64,000 nucleotides of DNA, from NCBI GenBank assembly GCA_934630905.1, contig CAKTXN010000002.1, forward strand, positions 7,082-71,081. The letters run 5' to 3'. This document shows positions 32,687-41,851 of this stretch, one piece after another (the stretch's first letter is position 1; each line of letters begins with the position of its first letter). Position numbers and translations under genes: made by a program. Below the pieces are notes generated by a model. It ran no database searches and was not told the DNA's origin. It was given only the letters and a program-made list of their open reading frames with translations. Source of the DNA: an uncultured Eggerthellaceae bacterium. Its GTDB lineage: Bacteria > Actinomycetota > Coriobacteriia > Coriobacteriales > Eggerthellaceae.

Positions 32687-35131
32687 TTATTTCTTGATCT
32701 TGCGAACGCCGGCAATGTTGGAGTGCTGCGGATTGCCCTTGGCAATAGGCGAAGGATGCATGTTAGTCAGCGTGTTAATGCAGCCGCCCTTGTCAATACG
32801 GTCGCCGTTCATGTCGGCATCGCGCCATGCGCCCTGCGAAATGGCCAAAGAGCCCGGGATGATACGCGGCGTGACCTTCGCCTGGATGTGCACTTCGCCA
32901 TGCTCGTTGAACACGCTTACGGTTTCGCCGTTTTCAATGCCCAACTTCTCGGCATCAATGGTGTTGATCCACACTTCTTGCGGCGCAGCCTGCTTCACAA
33001 CTTCAACGTTGCCCCAGCTCGAGTGCGTACGGGCCTTGTAATGGAAGCCAATCAGCGTAAACGGCATCTCAGTGGTGCAATCCTCGTAGCTGTCAACGCC
33101 GGGGGTGTACAGCGGAATAGGAGCAATCACATCGCGCGGATCGTCCAGCTGCCACGTTTCGGCCATCTTCTGCAGCTTCTCAGAGAAGATTTCGATCTTG
33201 CCGGAAGGAGTGGTGAGCTTGTTCTTCTCGGGATCTTCCACGAATGCCTTGTATGCGGGCGTGTAGCCGGCGGGGTTACGGTAATGGAACTCGCCCATCT
33301 TGTAGCCCTCTTCGATTTCGGGCAGGCGCGGGTCCTTCTTCTGAACGCTTTCGTACAGCTGCTTGGTCCAGCCGTCTTGGTCCTTGCCGTCCAGGTACTT
33401 CTCCTTGATGTCGGCACCAGCGGCAGCGCACAGATCGGCGCACACGTCAAAGGAGCTGCGGCGCTCGAACTTCTGACCCATAGTGGTGGGGTCAATGGGA
33501 CTTGCGAAGTGAACGGAAGCAACGTCGCCAGACCAGCCGTCGTTGATAATGCCGCGCTGCTCGGCGCGCATGATATCGGGAAGCAGGATGTCGGCGTACT
33601 TCGCGGCATCGTTCATCAAGGTCTCGAATACCAAAATGAACTCGCACTTCGTCTCGTCAACCAGAATGTCGTGTGCAACGTTTGCGTCGGAGTGCTGATT
33701 CGTGAAGCAGTTTCCGCCGTACTCAACCAGGAACTTGATGTCGGTGGACAGTTTGTCGGTGCCCTGAACGCCATCGTGCAGCGCAGTCATCTCGTGACCG
33801 TGGTCAATTGCATCTGCCCAGGTGAAGATGGAAATCTTGGACTTACAGGGATTGTCGCCGCCGATCCAGGGAAGACCAATGCTGTAAGCAGCAACGTCCA
33901 GACCCGAAGAAGTACCCGGCTGGCCCAGCTTGCCCACCAGCAGCGTGAGCAGAGAAACAGCCAGGCAAGCAAGTTCGCCGTTGGAATGGCGCTGAATGCC
34001 ATAGTACTGGCCGATGAACGGAGCCTTAGCTTCTGCCAGCTCGTGAGCCAGCTTCGTGATACGCTCGGCAGGAATCAGCGTAATGCCTGCAGCCCACTCG
34101 GGGGTCTTCTCTACCTTGTCGTAGCCCAGACCCAAAACGTAGGACTCGTAAGACATGTTCTTGCCAGCGTATGCCTCGGGCATGGTGTCCTCGGAGAAGC
34201 CAACGCAGTACGTATCCAAGAAGTCGCGGGCAACTTTGCCTTCCTTGATCAGCACATAGGCGATAGCAGCAACCAAAGCGGCATCGGTACCAGGACGAAT
34301 AGGCAGCCACTCGTCGTTCGTGTTGCACAGCGTGTCGTTGAAACGCGGGTCAATGTGGATGTACTTTGCCTTCGTGTTCGTGCGATGCTGGTACTCAAAG
34401 CCGTGCTTCGCTTCGCCCGTGGAGCCCATCATGGAGTCGGAAGGCGACCAGCCCATGCAAATAACCAGATCGGCATCTTTAATAGCGGCAGGCGTCGAAG
34501 AAGCCTTGGCGCCCCACATGTACGGAGCAATGAAGGTCATCTGAGCAGCGGAGTACGTGCCGTAATATCCCAGGTAGCCACCCGTGCAGCCAAGCCAACG
34601 ACCAATAGGACGACCGGTCAAGCTGTAAACGCCGGAACCCAGCGTCCAGTACACGGCCTCGGGGCCAAAGTTCTTGTAAGTGTACTGCAGTTTGTCATTG
34701 ATGGTTTTAATGGCTTCTTCCCAGGTAATGCGCTCGAACTTGCCCTCGCCACGCTTGCCCACGCGCTTCATGGGGTACTTCAAGCGGTCGGGGTCGTTGA
34801 TCCAGCGGCGTACCGAACGGCCACGCAAGCATGCGCGCTGACGGCTGGTTTCTTCGTTGTCCCACGCCTTCGTTTCGGACTGGATCCACTGGAGCTCGCC
34901 GTCTTTCACATGCATCCACAGCGGGCAACGGCTTGCGCAGTTGCAAGAGCAGTGGCTCTGAACGACGGTTTCCTCTGCGGTTTCCTGGTTAGCCTCGGCG
35001 GCGAATGCCGGCTCGGCCTTTTCGAACATGTCATCGAGCAGCATGCCACTCAGGGCAACGCCGACGGCGCCAGCAGAAGCGCCCTTGATTAGCGTTCTGC
35101 GCGAAACATTCAGTCCCGTGTTCGATTCCAT
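32687..35131 (-). CDS. DmsA-type molybdopterin oxidoreductase, catalytic subunit
   Basis: 814 residues. Twin-arginine leader VSRRTLIKGASAGAVGVALSG at the N-terminus (exported side of the membrane); then CSCNCASRCPLW, a [4Fe-4S] motif, and WEEAIKTINDKL. Later blocks (YWTLGSGVYSL, CMGWSPSDSMMGSTGE, ILLPDIMRAEQRG, GETVSVFNEHGE) match the molybdo-bis-MGD family. Start ATG at 35131 behind AAGGAGGGAAA. Eggerthellaceae carry many paralogues acting on different substrates, so DMSO is not assured. Divergent from the radical SAM/LuxR operon. Confidence 0.93.
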   Translation of the reverse strand: MESNTGLNVSRRTLIKGASAGAVGVALSGMLLDDMFEKAEPAFAAEANQETAEETVVQSHCSCNCASRCPLWMHVKDGELQWIQSETKAWDNEETSRQRACLRGRSVRRWINDPDRLKYPMKRVGKRGEGKFERITWEEAIKTINDKLQYTYKNFGPEAVYWTLGSGVYSLTGRPIGRWLGCTGGYLGYYGTYSAAQMTFIAPYMWGAKASSTPAAIKDADLVICMGWSPSDSMMGSTGEAKHGFEYQHRTNTKAKYIHIDPRFNDTLCNTNDEWLPIRPGTDAALVAAIAYVLIKEGKVARDFLDTYCVGFSEDTMPEAYAGKNMSYESYVLGLGYDKVEKTPEWAAGITLIPAERITKLAHELAEAKAPFIGQYYGIQRHSNGELACLAVSLLTLLVGKLGQPGTSSGLDVAAYSIGLPWIGGDNPCKSKISIFTWADAIDHGHEMTALHDGVQGTDKLSTDIKFLVEYGGNCFTNQHSDANVAHDILVDETKCEFILVFETLMNDAAKYADILLPDIMRAEQRGIINDGWSGDVASVHFASPIDPTTMGQKFERRSSFDVCADLCAAAGADIKEKYLDGKDQDGWTKQLYESVQKKDPRLPEIEEGYKMGEFHYRNPAGYTPAYKAFVEDPEKNKLTTPSGKIEIFSEKLQKMAETWQLDDPRDVIAPIPLYTPGVDSYEDCTTEMPFTLIGFHYKARTHSSWGNVEVVKQAAPQEVWINTIDAEKLGIENGETVSVFNEHGEVHIQAKVTPRIIPGSLAISQGAWRDADMNGDRIDKGGCINTLTNMHPSPIAKGNPQHSNIAGVRKIKK

Positions 35132-35343
35132 TTTCCCTCCTTCATTGATCTCTCTTTTTTCGGGAAGAGCCTTTGCACGCTGGGCGCTTTCGGTGCCTGC
35201 AGGGAAACGTCTTTGGCAGGCGGTGCAGTGGAATTCTCACGTTTCCACCGCGGCCTTTGTGATGTCCTCCCCGCGGCGCAGCGCACCACGCAAAGCTTTG
35301 CTCTCTTACATCGTGCACTTTACGAGCCTCCGCATAAAATTGC

Positions 35344-35362
35344 ATCACATAGAATATGTGAT
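35344..35362. promoter_or_regulatory. Palindrome in the dmsA / radical SAM divergent promoter region
   Basis: ATCACATA-GAA-TATGTGAT has perfect 8-base arms. It lies 213 bases upstream of dmsA and 230 upstream of the radical SAM gene, within the only 460-base gap between them. A good candidate for the LuxR-type regulator encoded downstream, or for a CRP/FNR-family protein; the remaining bases of 35132-35591 hold nothing I can identify. Confidence 0.5.
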
Positions 35363-35591
35363 ATTTCGATTTCCCCTGGTAGATAGCGAAATGACAAGGT
35401 AACATACACCAAGAAAAAGTAGGATAGAACATCACATGCAAGCCGTATAATGTTCGGCAGCCGCAACGATAAAGGGATGTTGCGGTTTTCGCTGCGCAAG
35501 TTCTTCGCATGTTTTTCGTTTTGCTTTAAGATGCCTCACGGCATAAAGTACTGCTTACTTTGATTGATGCAAAACTGGGGGAAGGGACGCC

Positions 35592-37172
35592 ATGAGACCG
35601 ATTTCGGCCGCAGATATTTCGCGCGACTTGGCCGACGAGTACGCAACGTATTTACGTCATTTCGTGCAACAGCGCGCGCAGTTTCGCCGTACCATGGCAA
35701 GCTTCGGCGTTCCCGTTTCAAGCGATGAAAACAGCCCGTCGCGCGTTGCCGCTTTGCGCGAGCAACTTGTTGCAGCGGGGGCGCGTGTGCGCAATGGTAG
35801 CAAGAGCATTGCATATGGAAGCATCTCCCCCGCCTGCGCGCGCTGCCGCACGGGCGTGAAAAGCGTTTCGGAATTTCTCTCGCTGGCATGTCACCGATCG
35901 TGCTGGTTTTGCTTCAACGAGAATCAGTGCGACTACCATCTTTATAAGAACGATAAAAAAGATTGGCGCGGCGAACTTTCCGCATTCAATAAAAGCATGG
36001 GCGGGCTTGATTATGTAGCGCTCACGGGCGGCGAGCCGCTCTTGTTCGCCAGCGAGACGTGCGCGTTTTTCAAGGAGGCGCGCCGCGACAACCCGAATGC
36101 CCACTTGCGCCTGTATACCTCGGGCGATCAGCTCACGCCCGAGCTTCTTGAACAGCTGCGTGCAGCGGGACTTAACGAGATTCGCTTTAGCATAAAGCTT
36201 GATGATGCGCCCGAAAACCAACAGCGCACGTGGGATAACATCCGTGCAGCGGTAAGCATTATTCCTACTGTGATGGTAGAGATGCCCGTTATGCCCGGCA
36301 CACACGATGAAATGCTGCATATTTTGCGAGAGTTGGAACGCGCGGGCGCATTCGGCATCAACTTGCTGGAATTGTGCTTTCCGCTCCATCACGAAAAAGC
36401 GTTCAAGGCGCGTGGGCTCAAACTCAAGGCGAACCCCTACGAAGTGCTTTACGATTACGGGTATGCCGGCGCGCTTCCCATTGAGGGAAGCGAAGAGCTG
36501 GCGCTGCGGCTCATGCTGGAGGAAATCGAGCGCGGAACCACGCTCAACCTGCATTATTGCTCGCTGGAGAATAAAAACACCGCCCAGATATACGAGCAGA
36601 ACAGTGGCGGCGCGCGCGAGATTCCGCTCTACACGTTCTCGCAGGAAAACTTCTTCTACGAAACGCTGCGCTGCTTTGGCAATGCTGCGTTTGCGCTGGC
36701 AGATGCGCTGGAAGCCGCGGATTGCGCTCATGCGCTGGACGTCGAAGGCCGCATGGTACAGTTCGCACCCGCCGATCTGCCTGCTGTTTTACCCTTTCTG
36801 GAGCAAGGCGAAGGTGCTGCGAGCCGCAGCGCCGATGAACGGAACAGCGCGAGCGGCGGCGCGGGCAACAACCCCCGCAACTCCACAACAGGCGCGAAAC
36901 TCTTCGCCGCGTTCGGCGTTATCGAACGCAACAGTGCCGGTGCGGCGCGCTTCCGCGAAGTGGACGCCCTGGTAGTGGAACCGCACGATTACCAGGCGCT
37001 TTATCGCAGCTGCACCAAGCCTTCTCCTGCCGAAGAAGACTCCGAGTCCGCGGACTATTCCCCAAACGGCGCTTCCGGCATCGCAAAGGGGAATGAAGCG
37101 AAGGCTGCGCAGCTTCTGAGCGAAATTTCCCTTCGCGATGGCGGTCAGAGCACCACGAAAAAGGAGGCGTAG
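35592..37172 (+). CDS. Radical SAM protein of unknown function, in an operon with DmsC and LuxR proteins
   Basis: 526 residues. The cluster motif is LACHRSCWFCFNE (C-x3-C-x2-C), preceded by SPACARCRTG, and followed by DYVALTGGEPLLF (GGEP motif), LRLYTSGDQ and RFSIKLDD, all of the standard radical SAM barrel. Residues about 405-526 are Ala/Ser/Asn-rich with a small conserved block (LFAAFGVIERN, EVDALVVEPHDYQAL). Start ATG at 35592 behind GGGGAAGGGACGCC. Three bases separate it from the DmsC-like gene. It may modify a protein or cofactor for the Dms system; this is inference, and no substrate is known. Confidence 0.85.
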   Translation: MRPISAADISRDLADEYATYLRHFVQQRAQFRRTMASFGVPVSSDENSPSRVAALREQLVAAGARVRNGSKSIAYGSISPACARCRTGVKSVSEFLSLACHRSCWFCFNENQCDYHLYKNDKKDWRGELSAFNKSMGGLDYVALTGGEPLLFASETCAFFKEARRDNPNAHLRLYTSGDQLTPELLEQLRAAGLNEIRFSIKLDDAPENQQRTWDNIRAAVSIIPTVMVEMPVMPGTHDEMLHILRELERAGAFGINLLELCFPLHHEKAFKARGLKLKANPYEVLYDYGYAGALPIEGSEELALRLMLEEIERGTTLNLHYCSLENKNTAQIYEQNSGGAREIPLYTFSQENFFYETLRCFGNAAFALADALEAADCAHALDVEGRMVQFAPADLPAVLPFLEQGEGAASRSADERNSASGGAGNNPRNSTTGAKLFAAFGVIERNSAGAARFREVDALVVEPHDYQALYRSCTKPSPAEEDSESADYSPNGASGIAKGNEAKAAQLLSEISLRDGGQSTTKKEA

Positions 37173-37175
37173 GTC

Positions 37176-38048
37176 ATGGAATCTGGCATCGCCCAGGGCC
37201 TCGAGCAGCTTTCACTGGCGCTGTTCACCACGTTTGCTCCGGCAGCGGTGGTTGCATTCATCCTGCTCACCCTTTACGGCATTGTGTATGTGAAGGAAGA
37301 GGAAACGCGCAAGCGCCTTCACCATTTTCTTATCATTCCGCTGGCGTTTTGCCTGATAGGACTTATAGCATCAACGAATCACCTGGGTAAACCCGCAAAC
37401 GCCCTGTACGTTCTTGCGGGCATTGGGCGCTCCCCGCTTTCCAACGAAGTTGCGGCTTCCGTGGCATTTGCCGGCGTGGCATGGATTTACTGGCTGGCTG
37501 GCTTCAGCGACCGTGTAAGCGTGCGTCAGCTACGCATTGCCATTCCGCTTGCTATTGTGGCGGGCATCGCGCAAATCTGGTTCACGTCAAACGCGTACAA
37601 CATTGAAACCATCTCAAGCTGGTCGCTTGCATTCACGCAGATAAACCAGATATTGAGCGCACTTCTGGGCGGCTCGTTCCTCTTTCTGTTCACGCTTGCC
37701 ATGGCCGACCAAGATTGCGACGCGCCCATTCTGCTCACAACGCTCATCTGCGCAGGCGCCTCAACAGCGGCTCTGCTGGTTTCCGAGCTTATCCAAAGCA
37801 GCTATTTCTACGAACTGACCAGCTCTACCACGCCCCTGGTCGAAGTCTTCCCGCAATATCCCCTGTTCATTGCTGTATCAACGCTCCTGCTCATAGCGGC
37901 AGTTATCCTCACGCTGCTCTGGAAGCGCCAAGGGCGCTTGCTGAATCGAAAATGCACAACCATCGCACTTGTTCTGGCGCTGGGCGGCGTCTTCATTGCG
38001 CGCTTCTCGTTCTACTGCGCGTATCTGAACGTGGGATTGGTGGTGTAA
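37176..38048 (+). CDS. Second DmsC-like membrane anchor without DmsA/DmsB
   Basis: 290 residues with eight predicted hydrophobic segments. It is related to the DmsC at 31205-32053: NHLGKPANALYVLAGIGRSPLSNEVAASVAF matches FTHLGSPSHVFG...GIGSSPLSNE (the strings are split). The ribosome site AAGGAGGCGTAGGTC overlaps the previous gene's stop, and the LuxR gene begins right after its stop, so the three are tightly co-transcribed. No catalytic or iron-sulfur subunit is encoded beside it; it could serve as an alternative anchor for the divergent DmsAB or as a quinone sensor. Confidence 0.85.
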   Translation: MESGIAQGLEQLSLALFTTFAPAAVVAFILLTLYGIVYVKEEETRKRLHHFLIIPLAFCLIGLIASTNHLGKPANALYVLAGIGRSPLSNEVAASVAFAGVAWIYWLAGFSDRVSVRQLRIAIPLAIVAGIAQIWFTSNAYNIETISSWSLAFTQINQILSALLGGSFLFLFTLAMADQDCDAPILLTTLICAGASTAALLVSELIQSSYFYELTSSTTPLVEVFPQYPLFIAVSTLLLIAAVILTLLWKRQGRLLNRKCTTIALVLALGGVFIARFSFYCAYLNVGLVV

Positions 38049-39956
38049 ATGGCCGCAATCCGAACGGCGCTGCGCATACCCGGCTTCGATATTGCCATTC
38101 TGGGATACGCGTTGTTCCTGGTCATCAACGCGTGCTCGCTATGGGGCGGCGTGTTCCCCTTCTTCCCGCACGAATTTCACGGCGAAGAAGTCACGTTCGC
38201 GTTTATGTTAGCGCAGTCCATGGCGTCGCTGCTCACATATATCGTGATTCTGGTGTGCTCGTTTAAGGTACCCTCTATCGTAACGAAATCGCTCCACGGC
38301 GTTTCGTCGTTTCCGGCGTTCCTGGGCGGCGCGTTGCTGATTGCCGCGCTCTACCTGCCCGAATGGCGCGTGATGCTGGTCACCGTTGCCGGCTGCTGCA
38401 TGGGTGCGGGCGGCACGTTGCTCTCGCTGGTGTGGGCGCGTTATTTCTCGGCAGAAAGCACCGACCGCGGCAACTTCTTCATTTTGACGGGCACGTTTTG
38501 CGCGCCGCTGCTGTTCGCGCTGCTGTACCTGGTACCCCAGGCGGTGCGCGTCTTTTTGATTCCGCTCATTTTCGTGCCGCTGTGCGGTCTGTCGGTACTG
38601 CTGTCGTTTCGCAAACTGAACAAGGACTTGCCTATTTTCCAGGACGATCCGCGCACGAACGTGCCCGTATACGTGCGCATTGTACGCGTATATTGGAAAA
38701 GCGCGTTTGCCATTGGCACCATGGGGTTCGCGTCGGGCCTGGTGCGCTCCATTGCCGTGGCAGATGTCCAGCTGGGCGATGCTACGAATGCCGCATCGTT
38801 TTTGGGGCTGTTCATTATTGCAGGCCTCATGCTTTTGCTGTGGCGGCGCCGCTCGTTCGCGTTGAACTTGCATTTCGTGTTCATGGTTTCGTTTCCCCTG
38901 GTAGCGGTATGTCTGGCGTTCTTCCCATTCGTCGAAGGCAAAGCGCTGGCGTTCATCAGCGGCGTGGTGTTTCTGCTGTTTTCCCTGGCGAACATCATCG
39001 TTATGCTGCAAAGCGCGCACATCTGCCTGAACCGAGGCTGCAATCCATTTTTCGTCTACGGCTTCTTCGGATCGATTGTGGGGTTGCTGCAAAATGGCGG
39101 CTTCATTTTCGGACACATTGCCATGGCAAATCGCCTGTTTGGCGAGCAGACTTCGTTCGCAGTGGCCGTCATTGGGCTTTTGGTGCTGACCATCACGCTG
39201 TACGCATTTGTGGGAAGAAGCGAGCGTTTCACCAGCAAGCTGCCGCAATACGATAACGTGGAGTTTCTTTCATTCGGCATGAAGCCGGGACAGCACGGAC
39301 GCATGATGGCGTACCTTATGGCACCCGCGTCGCCTGCGGAGCAAGAACTTGATAGCAGCGTTTTCGCAGATGAAACCATCAATTTGAGCGAAGGCGAATA
39401 CCAGGTGATCGCCGAGAGCGCCGCTTCCCCTGTTACTGAATCGGGCGGCAGTGGCGCAAGCGGCAGTGCGAAGGGCAGCGAAGCGCATGGAGAAGCGCGC
39501 GCCGCAAACGCGGCAAGCCACCCGACAAGCACGAGCGCAGGCGCGGAAACGGCCGCAAACGCCGCTGCGGGAGCGGACACGACCACCAGTGCCGGCGCAA
39601 ACGCAGCCGCAGACACCGGAGCAAGCAGCAAGCGTGGGGCAAAAAGCGCTGAAGCCGAAACACGCCACGCGGCACGCAACCCCTTCCCCGACGATCTGTA
39701 TCGCTCAACGGAAAAAGGACCAAGCCGCATTACTCTGCGCTGCAAGATTCTTCAAGAGGAATATCGCCTGACCAGCCGCGAGACGGAAATCATGGAGCTT
39801 ATTGTGCGCGGTTACAGCGTTGCGCGCATTGCCGAGGAACACGTTGTGTCCGAGAACACGGTGCGCACCCACTACAAGCACATTTACGCAAAATTGGCCA
39901 TCCACAAAAAGCAAGAACTCATTGCCATGGTGGATGCCCTGAAAGATACGATATAA
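38049..39956 (+). CDS. LuxR-family regulator with 12-TM MFS-like N-terminal half
   Basis: 635 residues. Residues 1-400 contain about twelve membrane segments (FDIAILGYALFLVINACSLWGG onward in pieces); residues 445-560 are an Ala/Ser/Gly-rich linker; residues 575-635 are a LuxR helix-turn-helix (LTSRETEIMELIVRGYSVAR, IAEEHVVSENTVRTHYKHIY). Membrane-tethered LuxR proteins of this build are abundant in Eggerthellaceae and sit next to respiratory reductase operons. It likely senses a respiratory substrate and controls the dms genes. Start ATG at 38049 directly follows the preceding stop. Confidence 0.9.
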   Translation: MAAIRTALRIPGFDIAILGYALFLVINACSLWGGVFPFFPHEFHGEEVTFAFMLAQSMASLLTYIVILVCSFKVPSIVTKSLHGVSSFPAFLGGALLIAALYLPEWRVMLVTVAGCCMGAGGTLLSLVWARYFSAESTDRGNFFILTGTFCAPLLFALLYLVPQAVRVFLIPLIFVPLCGLSVLLSFRKLNKDLPIFQDDPRTNVPVYVRIVRVYWKSAFAIGTMGFASGLVRSIAVADVQLGDATNAASFLGLFIIAGLMLLLWRRRSFALNLHFVFMVSFPLVAVCLAFFPFVEGKALAFISGVVFLLFSLANIIVMLQSAHICLNRGCNPFFVYGFFGSIVGLLQNGGFIFGHIAMANRLFGEQTSFAVAVIGLLVLTITLYAFVGRSERFTSKLPQYDNVEFLSFGMKPGQHGRMMAYLMAPASPAEQELDSSVFADETINLSEGEYQVIAESAASPVTESGGSGASGSAKGSEAHGEARAANAASHPTSTSAGAETAANAAAGADTTTSAGANAAADTGASSKRGAKSAEAETRHAARNPFPDDLYRSTEKGPSRITLRCKILQEEYRLTSRETEIMELIVRGYSVARIAEEHVVSENTVRTHYKHIYAKLAIHKKQELIAMVDALKDTI

Positions 39957-40092
39957 CCACGAAGCTGGCGCGTGCACAACCGTGCGTCGCGCCGCAAGTG
40001 CAGCCTGCAAACGCGCGAACGGACCAAGCTGCGAGCCATGCGGCGTCGATTGGCTCGGTCGTGCGCCTGAAAACCCCGCGCGGGCCTATTCG

Positions 40093-41394
40093 CTAGGCTC
40101 GCACTTCCGCCTGAATGCGCTGCGTACGCTCGACAACTTGAGCCTTCGCCGCTTCAACATCGATCGTCGGCCAAGCGCCATCGCGATACACCACGGCGCC
40201 ATCGCACATCGTAAGCACCACATCGCTTCCATGACCTGCGTAAACGATGTTTACCAGCGGCGCTGTCATAGGGCACCACGAAGGACCGGTCACATCCAGC
40301 ACGCAAAGATCAGCCTTGAAGCCTTCCTTCACCAGACCGCAATCCACACGGCCCTGGGCCACGGCGCCATTGCGCGTTGCCGCCGCAAGCACCTGCTCGG
40401 GCGTAACCACCGCAGGGTCAAGCTTGTTGCCCTTGGGCAGAAGCGCCATCAAGTACATGTCCTGGAACATGTCATGGTTGTTGTTCGATGCCATGCCATC
40501 GGTGCCCAAACACACGTTCACACCCGCGTCCAGCAGCTCGGCAATAGGAGCAAAACCGCTGGCCAGCTTCATATTCGATGCCGGGTTCAGCGCCACAGAA
40601 ACGCCCTTCTTCGCCAAAAGCGCAATGTCGTCGCTGCTGAGCCACACGCAATGCGCCGCCGTTAGGGGAACATCGAATGCACCCAGCGAATCGAACCACT
40701 GAGCAGGCGTCATGCCGTTGTGACGGTCCTTGCAATCCTGCACTTCCGATGCCGTTTCCGCCAGATGGATCTGCATGCCAACGCCGTTTTTCTTCGCCCA
40801 TTCCACAACGCTTTTGCAGGTTACATCGTTGTTCGTGTATTCCGCGTGCACGCATGCCTCAAATTTGATGCGGCCGTTCGCTTCGCCGTTATGGTTCGCA
40901 ATGCCGTCTTCCATTTCGGCGAAGCATGGGAATTCGGAAATATCCTTAGGTTCAAACGCAAGCGGGCTCGTGCACAGATTCGCCTTCATGCCCGCCTGAA
41001 CAATAGCTTGCGCGCGCTCGGGCGTGTGGTAATACATGTCAGAGAAGGAAACGCAACCGTAGCGCGCCATTTCCGCGCAGGACAGAAGCGTTGCCCAGTA
41101 ATTATCCTCGGGCGTCATCTTCGCTTCGAACGGCCACACCATGTCGTTCAGCCACGCCTGAAGCGGCAAGTTTTCCGCATAGCCGCGCAGAAGCGTCATG
41201 GGAGCATGCGCGTGCAAGTTGTAGAGCGCCGGCATAAGCAGACGACCTGCGCCTTCGTACACTTCGCCGAAGTCAGCGGCGTTTTCGGGCGCGCAATCGC
41301 CCACGTACTCAATGCGGTCGTTGCGCACGCCGACCCACTGATGTTCCTTGCATTCAAAGTTCTCGTCAATCAAAGTGATGTCTGCAAACAGCAT
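40093..41394 (-). CDS. MtaD/TrzA-family amidohydrolase (probable MTA/SAH deaminase)
   Basis: 433 residues. Metal and active-site motifs: NLHAHAPMTLLRG (HxH), GMQIHLAETASEV, TAAHCVWLS and LGTDGMASNNNHDMFQDM, in the order of the 5-methylthioadenosine/S-adenosylhomocysteine deaminase family; ALYNLHAH and WLNDMVWPFEAKM agree. It would deaminate MTA or SAH (or another aromatic amine) in the cytoplasm. Start ATG at 41394 behind AAAAGAGGACGAC. Monocistronic; its 3' end converges on the LuxR gene with a 136-base gap lacking a clear terminator. Confidence 0.9.
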   Translation of the reverse strand: MLFADITLIDENFECKEHQWVGVRNDRIEYVGDCAPENAADFGEVYEGAGRLLMPALYNLHAHAPMTLLRGYAENLPLQAWLNDMVWPFEAKMTPEDNYWATLLSCAEMARYGCVSFSDMYYHTPERAQAIVQAGMKANLCTSPLAFEPKDISEFPCFAEMEDGIANHNGEANGRIKFEACVHAEYTNNDVTCKSVVEWAKKNGVGMQIHLAETASEVQDCKDRHNGMTPAQWFDSLGAFDVPLTAAHCVWLSSDDIALLAKKGVSVALNPASNMKLASGFAPIAELLDAGVNVCLGTDGMASNNNHDMFQDMYLMALLPKGNKLDPAVVTPEQVLAAATRNGAVAQGRVDCGLVKEGFKADLCVLDVTGPSWCPMTAPLVNIVYAGHGSDVVLTMCDGAVVYRDGAWPTIDVEAAKAQVVERTQRIQAEVRA

Positions 41395-41851
41395 GTCGTC
41401 CTCTTTTCTGTCGGCTCTTTCTTATTGATCCGCTGGCTTTTATCTGTCAATCCGCTGGTTCTTCCTGGCACTTATACGTCAGCCGTTCCCGGCCGCCTTC
41501 TTGCATCGGCTCGTTCCAACTGATTGCTCGGCGACTGGTCCAACGGCTTTCCCGCCGGGCCTCCCGACCGTTTCCCGCCGGGCACCAACGTCTTCCCACC
41601 GGGATTCCCCAGCTTCCTCGCAAATCTTCATCCACCCGTCCAGCGCGCCCCTTTGGTGCGTACTCAAAGCGCGCCTGCAACACACCTCCGTGTTAGATTC
41701 GCTCTTATAATTGCATGACGTTATAGTAACCGCACACAGAAGCTTTCGCAAAGCATTCTTTCCATATGGTATGATGCGGAAGGTAAATTTTTAGCAGTGA
41801 CACACTTCGAGTGCTACCCGAGTTGCCACCTAACGAGAGAAAGAGGCATCA
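41395..41851. other. Intergenic region with degenerate 22-23-bp repeats
   Basis: 457 bases between divergent genes with no supported gene. TTTCCCGCCGGGC occurs at 41548-41560 and 41571-41583 and a related TTCCCACCGGG at 41593-41603. TATGAT at 41770-41775 may be the -10 box for the Mrp gene. Nothing else was recognised. Confidence 0.5.

Noticed and set aside
31703..35092. 1129-codon open frame on the plus strand opposite dmsA, dmsB and dmsC
   Set aside because: It is antisense to three clearly conserved genes; such long frames arise from GC-rich third positions. No domain, signal or ribosome site supports it.
38208..39248. 346-codon minus-strand frame opposite the LuxR membrane half
   Set aside because: Antisense shadow: Gln/Arg/His-rich composition typical of the complement of hydrophobic codons.
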